Shown here: one piece after another, positions 21,601 through 64,000 of the stretch | Numbering within the stretch: the stretch's first letter is position 1 | Layout: each line of letters starts with the position of its first letter | Source: Ashinkailepas kermadecensis | Lineage: Eukaryota; Arthropoda; Thecostraca; Neolepadidae | DNA length: 64,000 nt | NCBI GenBank assembly: GCA_034440615.1 | Contig: JAOTOM010004830.1 | Span: forward strand, 164,501 to 228,500 | Reading direction: 5' to 3' | The notes under the pieces: generated by a model | Databases searched by the model: none | What the model saw: only the letters and a program-made list of their open reading frames with translations | What the model was told of the DNA's origin: nothing | Translations under genes and position numbers: made by a program

Positions 21601-22041
21601 GTGAGAGATTGGCGACGCTATATGACTCAACGGTCGACGTGTCGTAAAACCAATAACCAACCAATCAGTGGAACGAACTGCGTCCCACTCATGTTAGCAT
21701 TTGCAGGTCAATTAACCTTTTCAATTCAAAGCGCTTCAACACTTTTGAGCTTGTTCAAAGTTTCAAGAAAAGAACAATAAAGAAAGAACAACTTTCGCTA
21801 GCATGCGACGGGGCAGATTTTTCAGTGTTACTGAACATGTTTCAGACTGCGGCCAGCTGGACTGGCGCCGCCTTCGCCGCGGACTCCTGCCGGTAACACG
21901 TACCCGGACTCGCTCAACCAGCGGCAGCTAACACCACCTATCGGCCACCTGCGAACCGACAGTACCGAAACTCGCGGCGAGGAGTTCCTCGACTCGCTCG
22001 AACCGAACCGCTTCCTGCGCACGTGGTCGGTGAACCGATGA
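424..22041 (+). CDS. Large cadherin, 3' part of gene, 11 exons (MAD-type, CDH23/PCDH15-like)
   Basis: A calcium-dependent adhesion protein of the plasma membrane. Exons 424-620, 1052-1207, 4612-6843, 7413-7511, 7855-7956, 13003-13091, 15047-15205, 16952-17146, 19246-19476, 20575-20946 and 21846-22041 all have AG acceptors, GT donors and matching phases, and join into 1341 codons plus TGA. Cadherin linker motifs DVNDNPP, DLNDNDP and DVNDNAP lie near residues 149, 566 and 828, and an LDFE motif closes exon 2. A membrane-proximal segment without cadherin repeats follows, then one transmembrane helix near residues 1048-1070 and a tail of about 270 residues. The layout resembles the CDH23/PCDH15 (insect Cad87A/Cad99C) group; I cannot say which member. 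The 5' part is outside the window. The exon model is inferred from splice signals and frame, without transcript data. Confidence 0.85.
690..790 (-). repeat. Possible tRNA-derived SINE remnant
   Basis: On the minus strand a B-box-like GGTTCGATTCCC is present at about 722-733. No cloverleaf or clear A box can be drawn, so this is only a fragment if real. Confidence 0.25.
1052..1207 (+). CDS. Cadherin exon 2 of window (start of a cadherin repeat)
   Basis: 52 codons, phase 0 at both ends. The acceptor follows a pyrimidine tract (TCTCTGCTTCCAG) and the donor is GTCAGT. The peptide begins ENSSNVTIGRLIAE, typical of the A and B strands of a cadherin repeat, and ends SPLDFE, the conserved motif that continues directly into exon 3. 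Confidence 0.8.
1571..2155 (+). pseudogene. LINE copy 1 endonuclease fragment
   Basis: APE-type endonuclease region: GGGVMLHVNSLY, IGALYRSG, CLILGDFNLKG, and SFLDLVFSDLSDLV. The N-terminal part continues upstream through a TGA at 1572, so the frame is broken at both ends. Confidence 0.75.
2146..4197 (+). pseudogene. LINE copy 1 reverse transcriptase, frame broken
   Basis: Reverse transcriptase palm with FADD active site near 3372, followed by thumb and C-terminal region ending FLYSREG at 4195. The frame runs 2146-2427 (TAA), 2428-3696, then shifts at about 3687 and again near 3927. Copy 2 on the minus strand supplies the unbroken comparison. Confidence 0.85.
4612..6843 (+). CDS. Cadherin exon 3 of window (large exon, several cadherin repeats)
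   Basis: 744 codons, phase 0 at both ends, acceptor CCGACAG, donor GTACGT. It starts ERRQLSFTVV, completing the LDFE module of exon 2, so the LINE at 1510-4551 lies cleanly inside the intron. Calcium-linker motifs GDVNDNPP (4705), GDLNDNDPVF (5953) and TDVNDNAPTF (6739) mark repeat boundaries; the repeats between them are divergent. The exon is strongly GC-rich compared with flanking introns. Confidence 0.92.
6844..7412. other. Cadherin intron, nothing recognised
   Basis: Ordinary intron sequence without repeats, elements or a supported gene. Confidence 0.5.
7413..7511 (+). CDS. Cadherin exon 4 of window
   Basis: 33 codons in phase 0, from acceptor CTGCCGCAG to donor GTAAGT. The peptide begins ASDMDAGDNVTY, the calcium-binding D-x-D-x-G-x-N-x-x-x-Y element of a cadherin repeat, and follows exon 3 in frame. 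Its last 37 bases and donor are duplicated immediately downstream (see repeat at 7475). Confidence 0.85.
7475..7570 (+). repeat. 48-bp tandem duplication of cadherin exon 4 donor junction
   Basis: Two copies, each with the last 37 exon bases plus GTAAGTCGGC. The second copy has an intact CAG|GTAAGT donor at 7559, and the intervening 48 bases are open in the exon frame. Confidence 0.9.
7855..7956 (+). CDS. Cadherin exon 5 of window
   Basis: 34 codons in phase 0, from acceptor GGTTGCAG to donor GTGAGC. It contains RLQVTATDSANN, the Y/L-x-L-x-V-x-A-x-D strand that ends a cadherin repeat, followed by DELPVL which runs into exon 6 IYVLDSRD. Confidence 0.8.
8035..8185 (+). repeat. 36-bp minisatellite, about 4 copies
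   Basis: Units start GTTATAATGCCGG at 8035, 8071, 8107, 8143 and 8179. It lies in the cadherin intron after exon 5 and carries no junction sequence. Confidence 0.85.
8190..9120. other. Cadherin intron, nothing recognised
   Basis: Unremarkable GC-rich sequence. Short open frames here lack homology I can recognise. Confidence 0.4.
9125..9330 (+). repeat. Imperfect minisatellite
   Basis: Repeats built around GATAACGACGGGTA and CGATAGGCGGCA with variable spacing. Confidence 0.7.
9974..11549 (-). pseudogene. I-type LINE thumb, RNase H and zinc-knuckle remnants
   Basis: Successive frames 11549-10827, 10957-10619, 10658-10314 and 10456-9974. RNase H starts at YTDGSRTN. Frameshifts occur near 10900, 10640 and 10400. 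Confidence 0.7.
11495..12527 (-). pseudogene. I-type LINE reverse transcriptase, frame broken
   Basis: Two overlapping frames (12527-11913 and 12028-11495) carry successive RT motifs, so at least one frameshift separates them near 12000. An 18-bp in-frame repeat (LPDPGN, four times) at 12178-12249 interrupts the fingers region. Confidence 0.75.
12178..12249 (-). repeat. 18-bp tandem repeat inside LINE RT
   Basis: Four copies of CCGGGGTCAGGGAGATTA (plus strand). It keeps the RT frame, encoding LPDPGN repeats, so it arose after or during decay of this copy. Confidence 0.85.
12823..12977 (+). repeat. 30-bp minisatellite, about 5 copies, upstream of cadherin exon 6
   Basis: Units of the form GGTCTGCGGAGGTCCACCAT. 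The array ends about 25 bases before the exon 6 acceptor and does not contain exon sequence. Confidence 0.85.
13003..13091 (+). CDS. Cadherin exon 6 of window (start of membrane-proximal domain)
   Basis: 89 bases, acceptor GTCGTCAG, donor GTACGC, leaving phase 2 (AG). The peptide IYVLDSRDMMVVML then ENVRQNRDSIA resembles the beginning of the ferredoxin-like membrane-adjacent domain found below the last cadherin repeat in CDH23/PCDH15-type proteins (family knowledge from memory). Confidence 0.8.
13092..13730. other. Cadherin intron, AT-rich, no gene
   Basis: Contains short imperfect repeats around ACCAAATATAATGTA (13530-13640). Nothing else recognised. Confidence 0.5.
13731..15078 (+). repeat. 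Minisatellite copying the acceptor and 5' end of cadherin exon 7
   Basis: About 25 to 28 units of 40-62 bp. Each has (TG)n, GCGCGACAG, then GGGCTGAGTCGGCTGGCGGG and GGTGACGTCACTG. The last unit runs into exon 7 at 15047. Length differences come mainly from the (TG)n part. Every unit has a CAG that could act as an acceptor, and nearly all contain the palindrome TGACGTCA. Confidence 0.92.
15047..15205 (+). CDS. Cadherin exon 7 of window (membrane-proximal domain)
   Basis: 159 bases, phase 2 in and out, donor GTGAGT. The acceptor is the CAG of the last unit of the preceding minisatellite, giving SGLSRLAGGDVRIVRVAAH, in frame with exon 6. A shorter start at the AG at 15077-15078 would also keep phase, but the longer form gives a plausible helix followed by a beta strand. 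The first 30 or so exon bases are what the upstream array repeats. Confidence 0.75.
15478..16413. mobile_element. Candidate non-autonomous DNA transposon (MITE-like), 936 bp
   Basis: Perfect 17-bp terminal inverted repeats ACGCGCACTGGAGAGGG at 15478-15494 and, inverted, at 16397-16413. There is no coding capacity between them. A clear target-site duplication is not visible, so superfamily is unknown. Confidence 0.45.
16726..16850 (+). repeat. tRNA-derived SINE fragment
   Basis: A-box-like GGTGGCTCAGTCGACGGGG and B-box-like GAGTTTGAACCCC, followed by GCGACCAATCG, which is shared with the SINE at 21496. An internal palindrome (CCACAACCGGCGG / CCGCCGGTTGTGG-like) lies at 16780-16815. Confidence 0.6.
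16952..17146 (+). CDS. Cadherin exon 8 of window (transmembrane helix)
   Basis: 195 bases, acceptor TTTGACCTCAG, donor GTGGGT, phase 2 in and out. It encodes a juxtamembrane stretch and one hydrophobic helix (FIIVGLSLTIFLLMSLTLAV) ending in CCKSCRR, basic and cysteine-rich as expected on the cytoplasmic side. An upstream open frame from 16680 is SINE sequence and not part of the exon. Confidence 0.88.
17147..18848. other. Cadherin intron, no gene supported
   Basis: Some short direct repeats (GTCAGGAGGC, GTGAGTGAGG) at 18190-18370. Small open frames show no recognisable domain. Confidence 0.4.
18850..19245 (+). repeat. 44-bp minisatellite copying the acceptor and 5' end of cadherin exon 9
   Basis: About 9 units, CCTTGGCACCCGACAAGGAG followed by CACAACATTTGCCACC. 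The true junction is TTGGCACCGACAG|GGAGCAGAACA, so each unit spans the junction. In most units ACAG has become ACAAG, which still offers AAG. Confidence 0.9.
19246..19476 (+). CDS. Cadherin exon 9 of window (cytoplasmic tail)
   Basis: 231 bases, acceptor CACCGACAG, donor GTGAGC, phase 2 in and out. It encodes a Pro/Ser/Thr-rich low-complexity tail with a perfect 21-base coding duplication (GHSDVTN twice) and a basic stretch ending APLYR. Both edges of this exon are copied into flanking minisatellites. Confidence 0.8.
19443..19940 (+). repeat. 36-bp minisatellite copying the 3' end and donor of cadherin exon 9
   Basis: About 13 units, GAGCTGGGTCTGGTGCTGGA followed by GGTGCCCCTCTACAG|GTG. Alternate units have GTGAGC (good donor) or GTGGGC. 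Using any downstream donor would bring a TGA into frame at once, so only the first preserves the tail. Confidence 0.92.
20575..20946 (+). CDS. Cadherin exon 10 of window (cytoplasmic tail)
   Basis: 372 bases after a strong pyrimidine-rich acceptor (ATCTGTCTCCAG), phase 2 in and out, donor GTAGCC. The peptide contains RRYGSLNYP, a threefold AAGQL repeat (15-base coding repeat) and PSDLPVVDYGK. Without splicing, the frame would end at the TAG overlapping the donor, so a stop here is the alternative reading; the matching phase of exon 11 favours splicing. Confidence 0.75.
20930..21300 (+). repeat. Degenerate tandem repeat around cadherin exon 10 donor
   Basis: GGCAAAAGGTAGTCTCTGG-like segments recur near 20939, 20985, 21075, 21170 and 21267, separated by GGGCAAACGGTGT and GTGTCTGGTGGA segments. 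The first is the real exon 10 junction. Confidence 0.75.
21496..21665 (+). repeat. tRNA-derived SINE
   Basis: tRNA-like head with A box (TGGTCTATGGGTAAGATGC) and B box (GGGCTCGAATCTC), then a body GCGACCAATCGGCG and GATTGGCGACGCTATATG, and an AACCAATAACC-type tail. Body and tail match the sequence at 61985-62045. Confidence 0.7.
21846..22041 (+). CDS. Cadherin exon 11, C-terminus and stop
   Basis: Acceptor TGTTTCAG, phase 2 entry, 65 codons including TGA at 22039-22041. The peptide includes LNQRQLTPPIGHL and ends FLRTWSVNR. I see no class I PDZ-binding motif at the end. Confidence 0.78.
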
Positions 22042-23539
22042 CTGCTCCGGCTGGCGACGGTGACGTCAGACAGACTGATGACGTCACACACACAGTGACG
22101 TCGGTGTCGGCGATCACACCGGGTCTGGTCCAGTGATGCGAACCATCGCTGCCTTTTTGGACGTTCCAAATGGAGCGCACTTGGCAGCTGATGGCGTGTG
22201 CGCCGGTGTTGTTGAAGGCTGCCTAAGGCCGATGCAGCTGCCCACAGACACCCGACGTGGGAAGGCTGGCCGGCCCCAGGTTGTGCTGCGGAGTGGTCCA
22301 CGAAGTTTCTATCAAGCCAGCGCCAGCGCCAGCGGACTTACCGGCGACATGATGAAGCGTGGAGCCCTGTGTCGGGTGCCGCGCACCTCCCGCGTCAGTG
22401 GCCAGTCGAGGTTTCTTGTGGTTGTCACTCTCGAGTGACTGGTAAGTGCGTGGTGAGTTGTGCTGGTGAACTATACGCACGTATGCGCCACACGTCTTGA
22501 CGCTTCCTGTACATTAGACTGTGTCGCCCATTGCAGTGCACGGTGCCGCTATGATATTATTATCCCCCATATGCGTAGGAACAGCACCGTACTATCCATT
22601 TCCGATAAATTCAACTATCATCCGGCCCAGAGCAAAAGATCATTCGGCCATCAGGAAGGCGACACCAGCGCCGACATGCGGCAATATCCCACACTAGCAC
22701 TTCAAACTTGGTAAGCCTGGTCTTTAAAGACACATTTGGTCATGGCTGCAGTAAAATGTTGCAATATAAGTTGGACGCGAATAACGTGTCCCGAATTAAG
22801 TGTTACCTCCTCATCGCTGAAACAGGTATGACATTGTAGCAGGCGCCATATGGCTCCACAGTCACCTTGTGGTATGATCGCATGCAAGAGCCTACCAGTT
22901 GTAATAAGTGATGTGATTCTCGTTCGTAACCAGGACCTGCTTGAAGCAGTCGCCGTTCACACCATAATTCTATATTTGTTTACAGCGGAGTTGCAGCTGT
23001 CAAAATCAAAGATGCCGCATGGCGGCGCTAGCGTCGCCTTAGTTAAGATGGCCAAATGACCCTTTGCTCGGGGCAGGATGGGGGTTCGAATTTAGGGGAA
23101 ATGAATAGTATGCTACTACGCAGATGGGGCTTAATAAAATTAGAGGCATCGGACAGTGACCCATTCCGTGACAGGCGTACATGAACCGGCTGAGATGAAG
23201 GCGGTACATACTTACGCGCTCATATTTTTGGAGGGACTTGAGCGTGCTTGTTCCAGTCAGGTAACCGTAATTGCATGTTCCGCCAACTCGTCTGTGCGGA
23301 ACATTTACAATGCCGTATAGCATCGTGCTTTGTGTTGCCTGACCTGGTTCATTGTTTTTGTTAGAGGCAGGTTTCGCACAGAAACATCCCACACCCATTC
23401 AGTGTAAGTGTATTTATACCCGCTCGACGAAACGTGAATAAAGCCTCGTGCTCTAAACAAATCAACAAGTGCTCAGTGATCTCGCACCATGGCCACTTGA
23501 CCACACGTCGAGGTACGGTCTCTGGCGCAGCGGCCCGCC
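22042..23539. other. Intergenic region between convergent cadherin and ATR genes
   Basis: About 1.5 kb between the two stop codons. AATAAA hexamers on the plus strand at 23133 and 23437 are possible polyadenylation signals for the cadherin. No good AATAAA for ATR was found on the minus strand. No other gene was recognised. Confidence 0.5.
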
Positions 23540-59786
<36,247 letters not shown>

Positions 59787-60445
59787 CTGTTGAACGGATG
59801 AAGGACTGTGAGACAATCCACGTGCAATGATTCACAGAGCGTTCACCGTGGACTCATGACGCGAACATGGTCGTACCAGATCATGACACCTTACAGGCGA
59901 ACCAACTCGGAACAGAAAGGCATCCGGTGAGATGACGTTGCTAGTACTTATAGACAGATAGATAGATAGCAGATAGCATAGACGTTGATAGACAGACAAA
60001 GTCGAATTGCTGGCTGTGGTGGTGATATGCCAGCCTCTGGCATCCCATGTCTATGACTTTGTTGCTAGCTCATACAACGCATTTCTTGTGAACATGTTAC
60101 AAATCTCGCAACGACTTGAGCGCGCCAGAACGACGGTAACCAATGCGTACGATCCTTTCCAGAAGCAGCATAATGTAGAAGCAAACCGTTCCCTGCGCTA
60201 CTTCATTTGTTATTCCAGAACATGGTCATCCAACATGTATTCTTTAGCGATAGTGGATCAGCCATATATATGCAAGATGCAGTGCAAAATGCTGCATATA
60301 TACATGCAGCATGCGAACATATAAGCTCCAAATGAAAGGCTCATGCAAACGAAATGGCGAGCCCACACATGAAATTAGCATCGTATTCCGTAGTTTGCCG
60401 CCACAATCAAACACACTTAATTGCGAACATATCCAGCATGCATGC
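59787..60445. other. ATR intron, nothing recognised
   Basis: Contains GATA-type tetranucleotides at 59950-60000 (ACAGATAGATAGATAG). No exon of ATR was found here. Confidence 0.45.
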
Positions 60446-60449
60446 AGGG

Positions 60450-62060
60450 GCCACGGTAGCTCATTCTGTAGGGTGTTGGATTCTTGATTGCAAGCTAGTG
60501 CGTTCGACTCCAGCAACCGGTGGGATTACCGAGTCCACCCGCGACCAGTCGGTGGGATTACCGGGTTCACCCGCGACCAGTCGGTGGGATTACCGAGTTC
60601 ATCCGCGACCAACCGGCGGGATTACCGAGTCCACCCGCGACCAGTCGGTGGGATTACCGGGTTCACCCGCGACCAGTCGGTGGGATTACCGAGTTCATCC
60701 GCGACCAACCGGCGGGATTACCGAGTCCACCCGCGACCAGTCGGTGGGATTACCGGGTTCACCCGCGACCAGTCGGTGGGATTACCGAGTCCACCCGCGA
60801 CCAGTCGGTGGGATTACCGGGTTCACCCGCGACCAGTCGGTGGGATTACCGAGTCCACCCGCGACCAGTCGGTGGGATTACCGAGTCCACCCGCGACCAG
60901 TCGGTGGGATTACCGGGTCCACCCGCGACCAGTCGGTGGGATTACCGAGTCCACCCGCGACCTAGTCGGCACCCGCGACCAGTCGGTGGGATTACCGAGT
61001 CCACCCGCGACCAGTCGGTGGGATTACCGAGTCCACCCGCGACCAGTCGGTGGGATTACCGAGTCCACCCGCGACCAGTCGGTGGGATTACCGAGTCCAC
61101 CCGCGACCAGTCGGTGGGATTACCGAGTCCACCCGCGACCAGTCGGTGGGATTACCGAGTCCACCCGCGACCAGTCGGTGGGATTACCGAGTCCACCCGC
61201 GACCAGTCGGTGGGATTACCGAGTCCACCCGCGACCAGTCGGTGGGATTACCGAGTCCACCCGCGACCAGTCGGTGGGATTACCGAGTCCACCCGCGACC
61301 AGTCGGTGGGATTACCGAGTCCACCCGCGACCAGTCGGTGGGATTACCGAGTCCACCCGCGACCAGTGGTGGGATTACTGGGTTCACCCGCGACCAGTCG
61401 GTGGGATTACCGAGTCCACCCGCGACCAGTCGGTGGGATTACCGAGTCCACACACGACCAGTCGGTGGGATTACCGAGTCCACACACGACCAGTCGGTGG
61501 GATTACCGAGTCCACACACGACCAGTCGGTGGGATTACCGAGTCCACCCGCGACCAGTCGGTGGGATTACCGAGTCCACCCGCGACCAGTCGGTGGGATT
61601 ACCGAGTCCACGACCAGTCGGTGGGATTACCAGCCGACCAGTCGGTGGGATTACCGAGTCACACGACCAGTGGGGTTACGCGACCAGTCGGTGGGATTTC
61701 ACCCGCGACCAGTCGGCGGGATACGGTACTTCACCGCGACCAGTCGGTGGGATTACCGGTCCCGATCGGTGGGTCCACCGCGACCAGTCGGTGGGATCGT
61801 ACCCGCGACCAGTTGGGTCCACCCGCGACCAGTCGGTGGGATTACCGAGTCCACCCGCGACCAGTCGGTGGGATTACCGAGTCCACCCGCGACCAGTCGG
61901 TGGGATTACCGAGTCCACCCGCGACCAGTCGGTGGGATTACCGAGTCCACCCACGACCAGTCGGTGGGATTACCGAGTCCACCCGCGACCAGTCGGCGTC
62001 AGAGGCTGGCGACGCTTTGTAACCCAGCGGCTAAATGTGTCCTAAAAGAGCCCAGGATTA
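60450..62060 (+). repeat. tRNA-derived SINE split by an internal minisatellite
   Basis: A tRNA-like head at 60452-60520 (A box GGTAGCTCATTCTGTAGGG, B box GCGTTCGACTCC) is followed by the array, then by the SINE body GCGACCAGTCGGCG, GGCTGGCGACGCTTTGTAAC and a CTAAATGTGTCCTAAAA tail at 61985-62047. The same body and tail follow the head directly in the SINE at 21496. Confidence 0.75.
60522..61995 (+). repeat. 32-bp minisatellite inside a SINE, about 45 copies
   Basis: Unit GTGGGATTACCGAGTCCACC then CGCGACCAGTCG. Left units have variants GGGTTCACC and GAGTTCATC; 61440-61520 has CACACG variants; 61610-61810 is scrambled and contains truncated units. Produces open frames over 500 codons that are artefacts. 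Confidence 0.95.
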
Positions 62061-62061
62061 T

Positions 62062-62460
62062 ATCAAGCGTCCAAATAATGAGTACCAGATGAAAACAAAT
62101 GGAATGCGTACCCACAACGCATCCAAACAAATGTGAAGTAACACTTACATATGTGCCCACGGGTTCTTATCCTATTCATCGACCAGTACGCACCAATGTG
62201 CGCGAGGAGTTTTGGTTTGGCAAGCGACGGGGTAAGAATAATTTTTAAACAGAAGTATTGGCACATGACACTTCTGCCCGAAAAATGATACTCCTCGGAT
62301 TTAGGCCACTTTGTTGTTAAACTCCCTATCCCTATCCCTATATGCCATATATGGCGTCTGCCATACCTGTGCAGTGGCAGTCGACGTGCCTGTCACCAGA
62401 CACGTGGCAACACCTGTACGGCGGCAGTGCACACACCAGCCCTCAGATCCGGCCATACCT
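62062..62460. other. ATR intron between two arrays, degenerate array edge
   Basis: From 62340 onward weakly similar copies of the next array (CACCTGTACGGCGGCAGTGC, CCATACCTGTGCAGTGGCAG) can be seen. No exon was recognised. Confidence 0.4.
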
Positions 62461-64000
62461 GCATAAGGGCGACGGCACTACGTACCTGTGTACACGAGGG
62501 TGGTCCCCACAGCGGCACTACGTACCTGCGTACAGGAGGGTGGTCCCTACAGCGACACAGCGGCACTATATATGTGTGCAGGATGGTGGTCCCCACAGCG
62601 GCACTACGTACCTCCGTGCAGGAGAGTAGCCCCTACAGCGGCACTATATATGTGTGCAGGAGAGTGGCCCCTACAGCGGCACTACGTACCTCCGTGCAGG
62701 AGAGTAGCCCCTACAGCGGCACTATATATGTGTGCAGGAGAGTGGCCCCGACAGCGGCACAACGTACCTGTGTACACGAGGGTGGTCCCCACAGCGGCAC
62801 TACGTACCTGCGTACAGGAGGGTGGTCCCTACAGCGACACAGCGGCACTATTTATGTGTGCAGGATGGTGGTCCCCACAGCGGCACTACGTACCTCCTGC
62901 GGAGAGTAGCCCCTACAGCGGCACTATATATGTGTGCAGGAGAGTGGCCCCTACAGCGGCACTACGTACCTCCGTGCAGGAGAGTAGCCCCTACAGCGGC
63001 ACTATATATGTGTGCAGGATGGTGGTCCCCACAGCGGCACTACGTACCTGTGTACAGGAGGGTGGTCCCCACAGCGACACAGCGGCACTATATATGTGTG
63101 CAGGAGGGTGGTCCCCACGCGACACAGCGTATATGTGTGGGGGGGCAGCGGCACTACGTACCTGCGTACAGGAGGGTGTCCGTACAGCGACACAGCGGCA
63201 CTATATATGTGTGCAGGAGGGTGGTCCCCACAGCGACACAGCGGCACTATATATGTGTGCAGGAGGGTGGTCCCTTCAGCGGCACTACGTACCTGCGTAC
63301 AGGAGGGTGGTCCGTACAGCGACACAGCGGCACTATATATGTGTGCAGGAGGGTGGTCCCTACAGCGGCACTACGTACCTGCGTACAGGAGGGTGGTCCG
63401 TACAGTGGCACTACGTACCTGCGTGCAGGAGGGTGGTCCCTACAGCGGCACTACGTACCTGTGTACAGGAGGGTGGTCCCTACAGCGACACAGCGGCACT
63501 ATATATGTGTGCAGGAGGGTGGCCCCTACAGCGACACTACGTACCTCCGTGCAGGAGAGTAGCCCCTACAGCGGCACTATATATGTGTGCAGGAGAGTGG
63601 CCCCTACAGCGGCACTACGTACCTGCGTGCAGGAGGGTGGTCCCTGCAGCGGCACAGCGGCACTACGTACCCGCGTGCAGGAGAGTGGCCCCTACAGCGG
63701 CACTACGTACCTGTGTACAAGAGAGTGGCCCCTACAGCGACACTGCGTACCTGCGTACAGGAGGGTGGTCCCTGCAGCGGCACAGCGGCACTACGTACCC
63801 GCGTGCAGGAGAGTGGCCCCGACAGCGGCACTACGTACCTGTGTACAGGAGTGGCCCCTACAGCGGCACTACGTACCCGCGTGCAGGAGAGTAGCCCCTA
63901 CAGCGGCACTATATATGTGTGCAGGAGAGTGGCCCCGACAGCGGCACTACGTACCCACGTGCAGGAGTGGCCCCTACAGCGGCACTACGTACTTGCGTGC
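62460..64000 (-). repeat. About 40-bp minisatellite with donor-like core, running off the window
   Basis: Two alternating unit types. Type A, minus strand: TACGCAG|GTACGTAGTGCCGC then TGTAGGGACCACCCTCC. Type B replaces the donor core by TGCACACATATATAGTGCCG. The array continues past the window end. Confidence 0.92.

Noticed and set aside
60488..62092. Open frames of 331-534 codons
   Set aside because: Repeat-derived, three parallel frames over a 32-bp minisatellite inside a SINE, no protein domain.
62488..63894. 468-codon open frame
   Set aside because: Translation of the terminal minisatellite; no conserved domain.

Overview
This is eukaryotic nuclear DNA from an animal, probably an invertebrate (a crustacean or other arthropod is a guess). 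Multi-exon genes with GT-AG introns, two full-length Pol III-type tRNA genes, tRNA-derived SINEs, CR1-like and I-like LINEs and a Penelope-like element pair support this. Nothing bacterial or viral was seen.

Layout. Two convergent protein-coding genes share the window. On the + strand, bases 424-22041 hold the 3' part of a large cadherin, 11 exons joining into one open frame of 1341 codons. It has cadherin repeats, a membrane-proximal domain, one transmembrane helix, a cytoplasmic tail and a stop codon. On the - strand, from 59786 down to 23540, lies the 3' part of the checkpoint kinase ATR: 18 exons joining into 833 codons that cover part of the FAT domain, the PI3K-like kinase domain and the FATC terminus. 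The stop codons are about 1.5 kb apart, tail to tail. Both genes start outside the window.

The introns are swollen by mobile elements: a CR1-like LINE in the cadherin gene (about 1510-4551), an I-type LINE with RNase H (9960-12540), a possible MITE (15478-16413), a head-to-head palindromic Penelope-like pair in ATR (31933-35623), a second CR1-like copy with an open reverse transcriptase frame (53870-55546), and several SINEs. tRNA-Leu(AAG) is at 28640-28720 (-) and tRNA-Gly(GCC) at 56364-56434 (+).

The most striking feature is the amount of minisatellite DNA, and where it sits. At many exon edges of both genes the tandem unit is a copy of the exon-intron junction itself: the last bases of the exon plus its GT donor, or the acceptor AG plus the first bases of the exon. 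Cadherin exons 4, 7, 9 (both ends) and 10 and ATR exons at 24.7, 31.2, 39.1, 42.3 and 43.5 kb show it. Some arrays therefore carry 10 to about 50 spare splice sites. In two cases (cadherin exon 4, ATR exon 31179-31353) the unit is a multiple of three and stays open in the host frame, so a downstream donor would add in-frame residues. Most of the very long open frames in the window are artefacts of these arrays.
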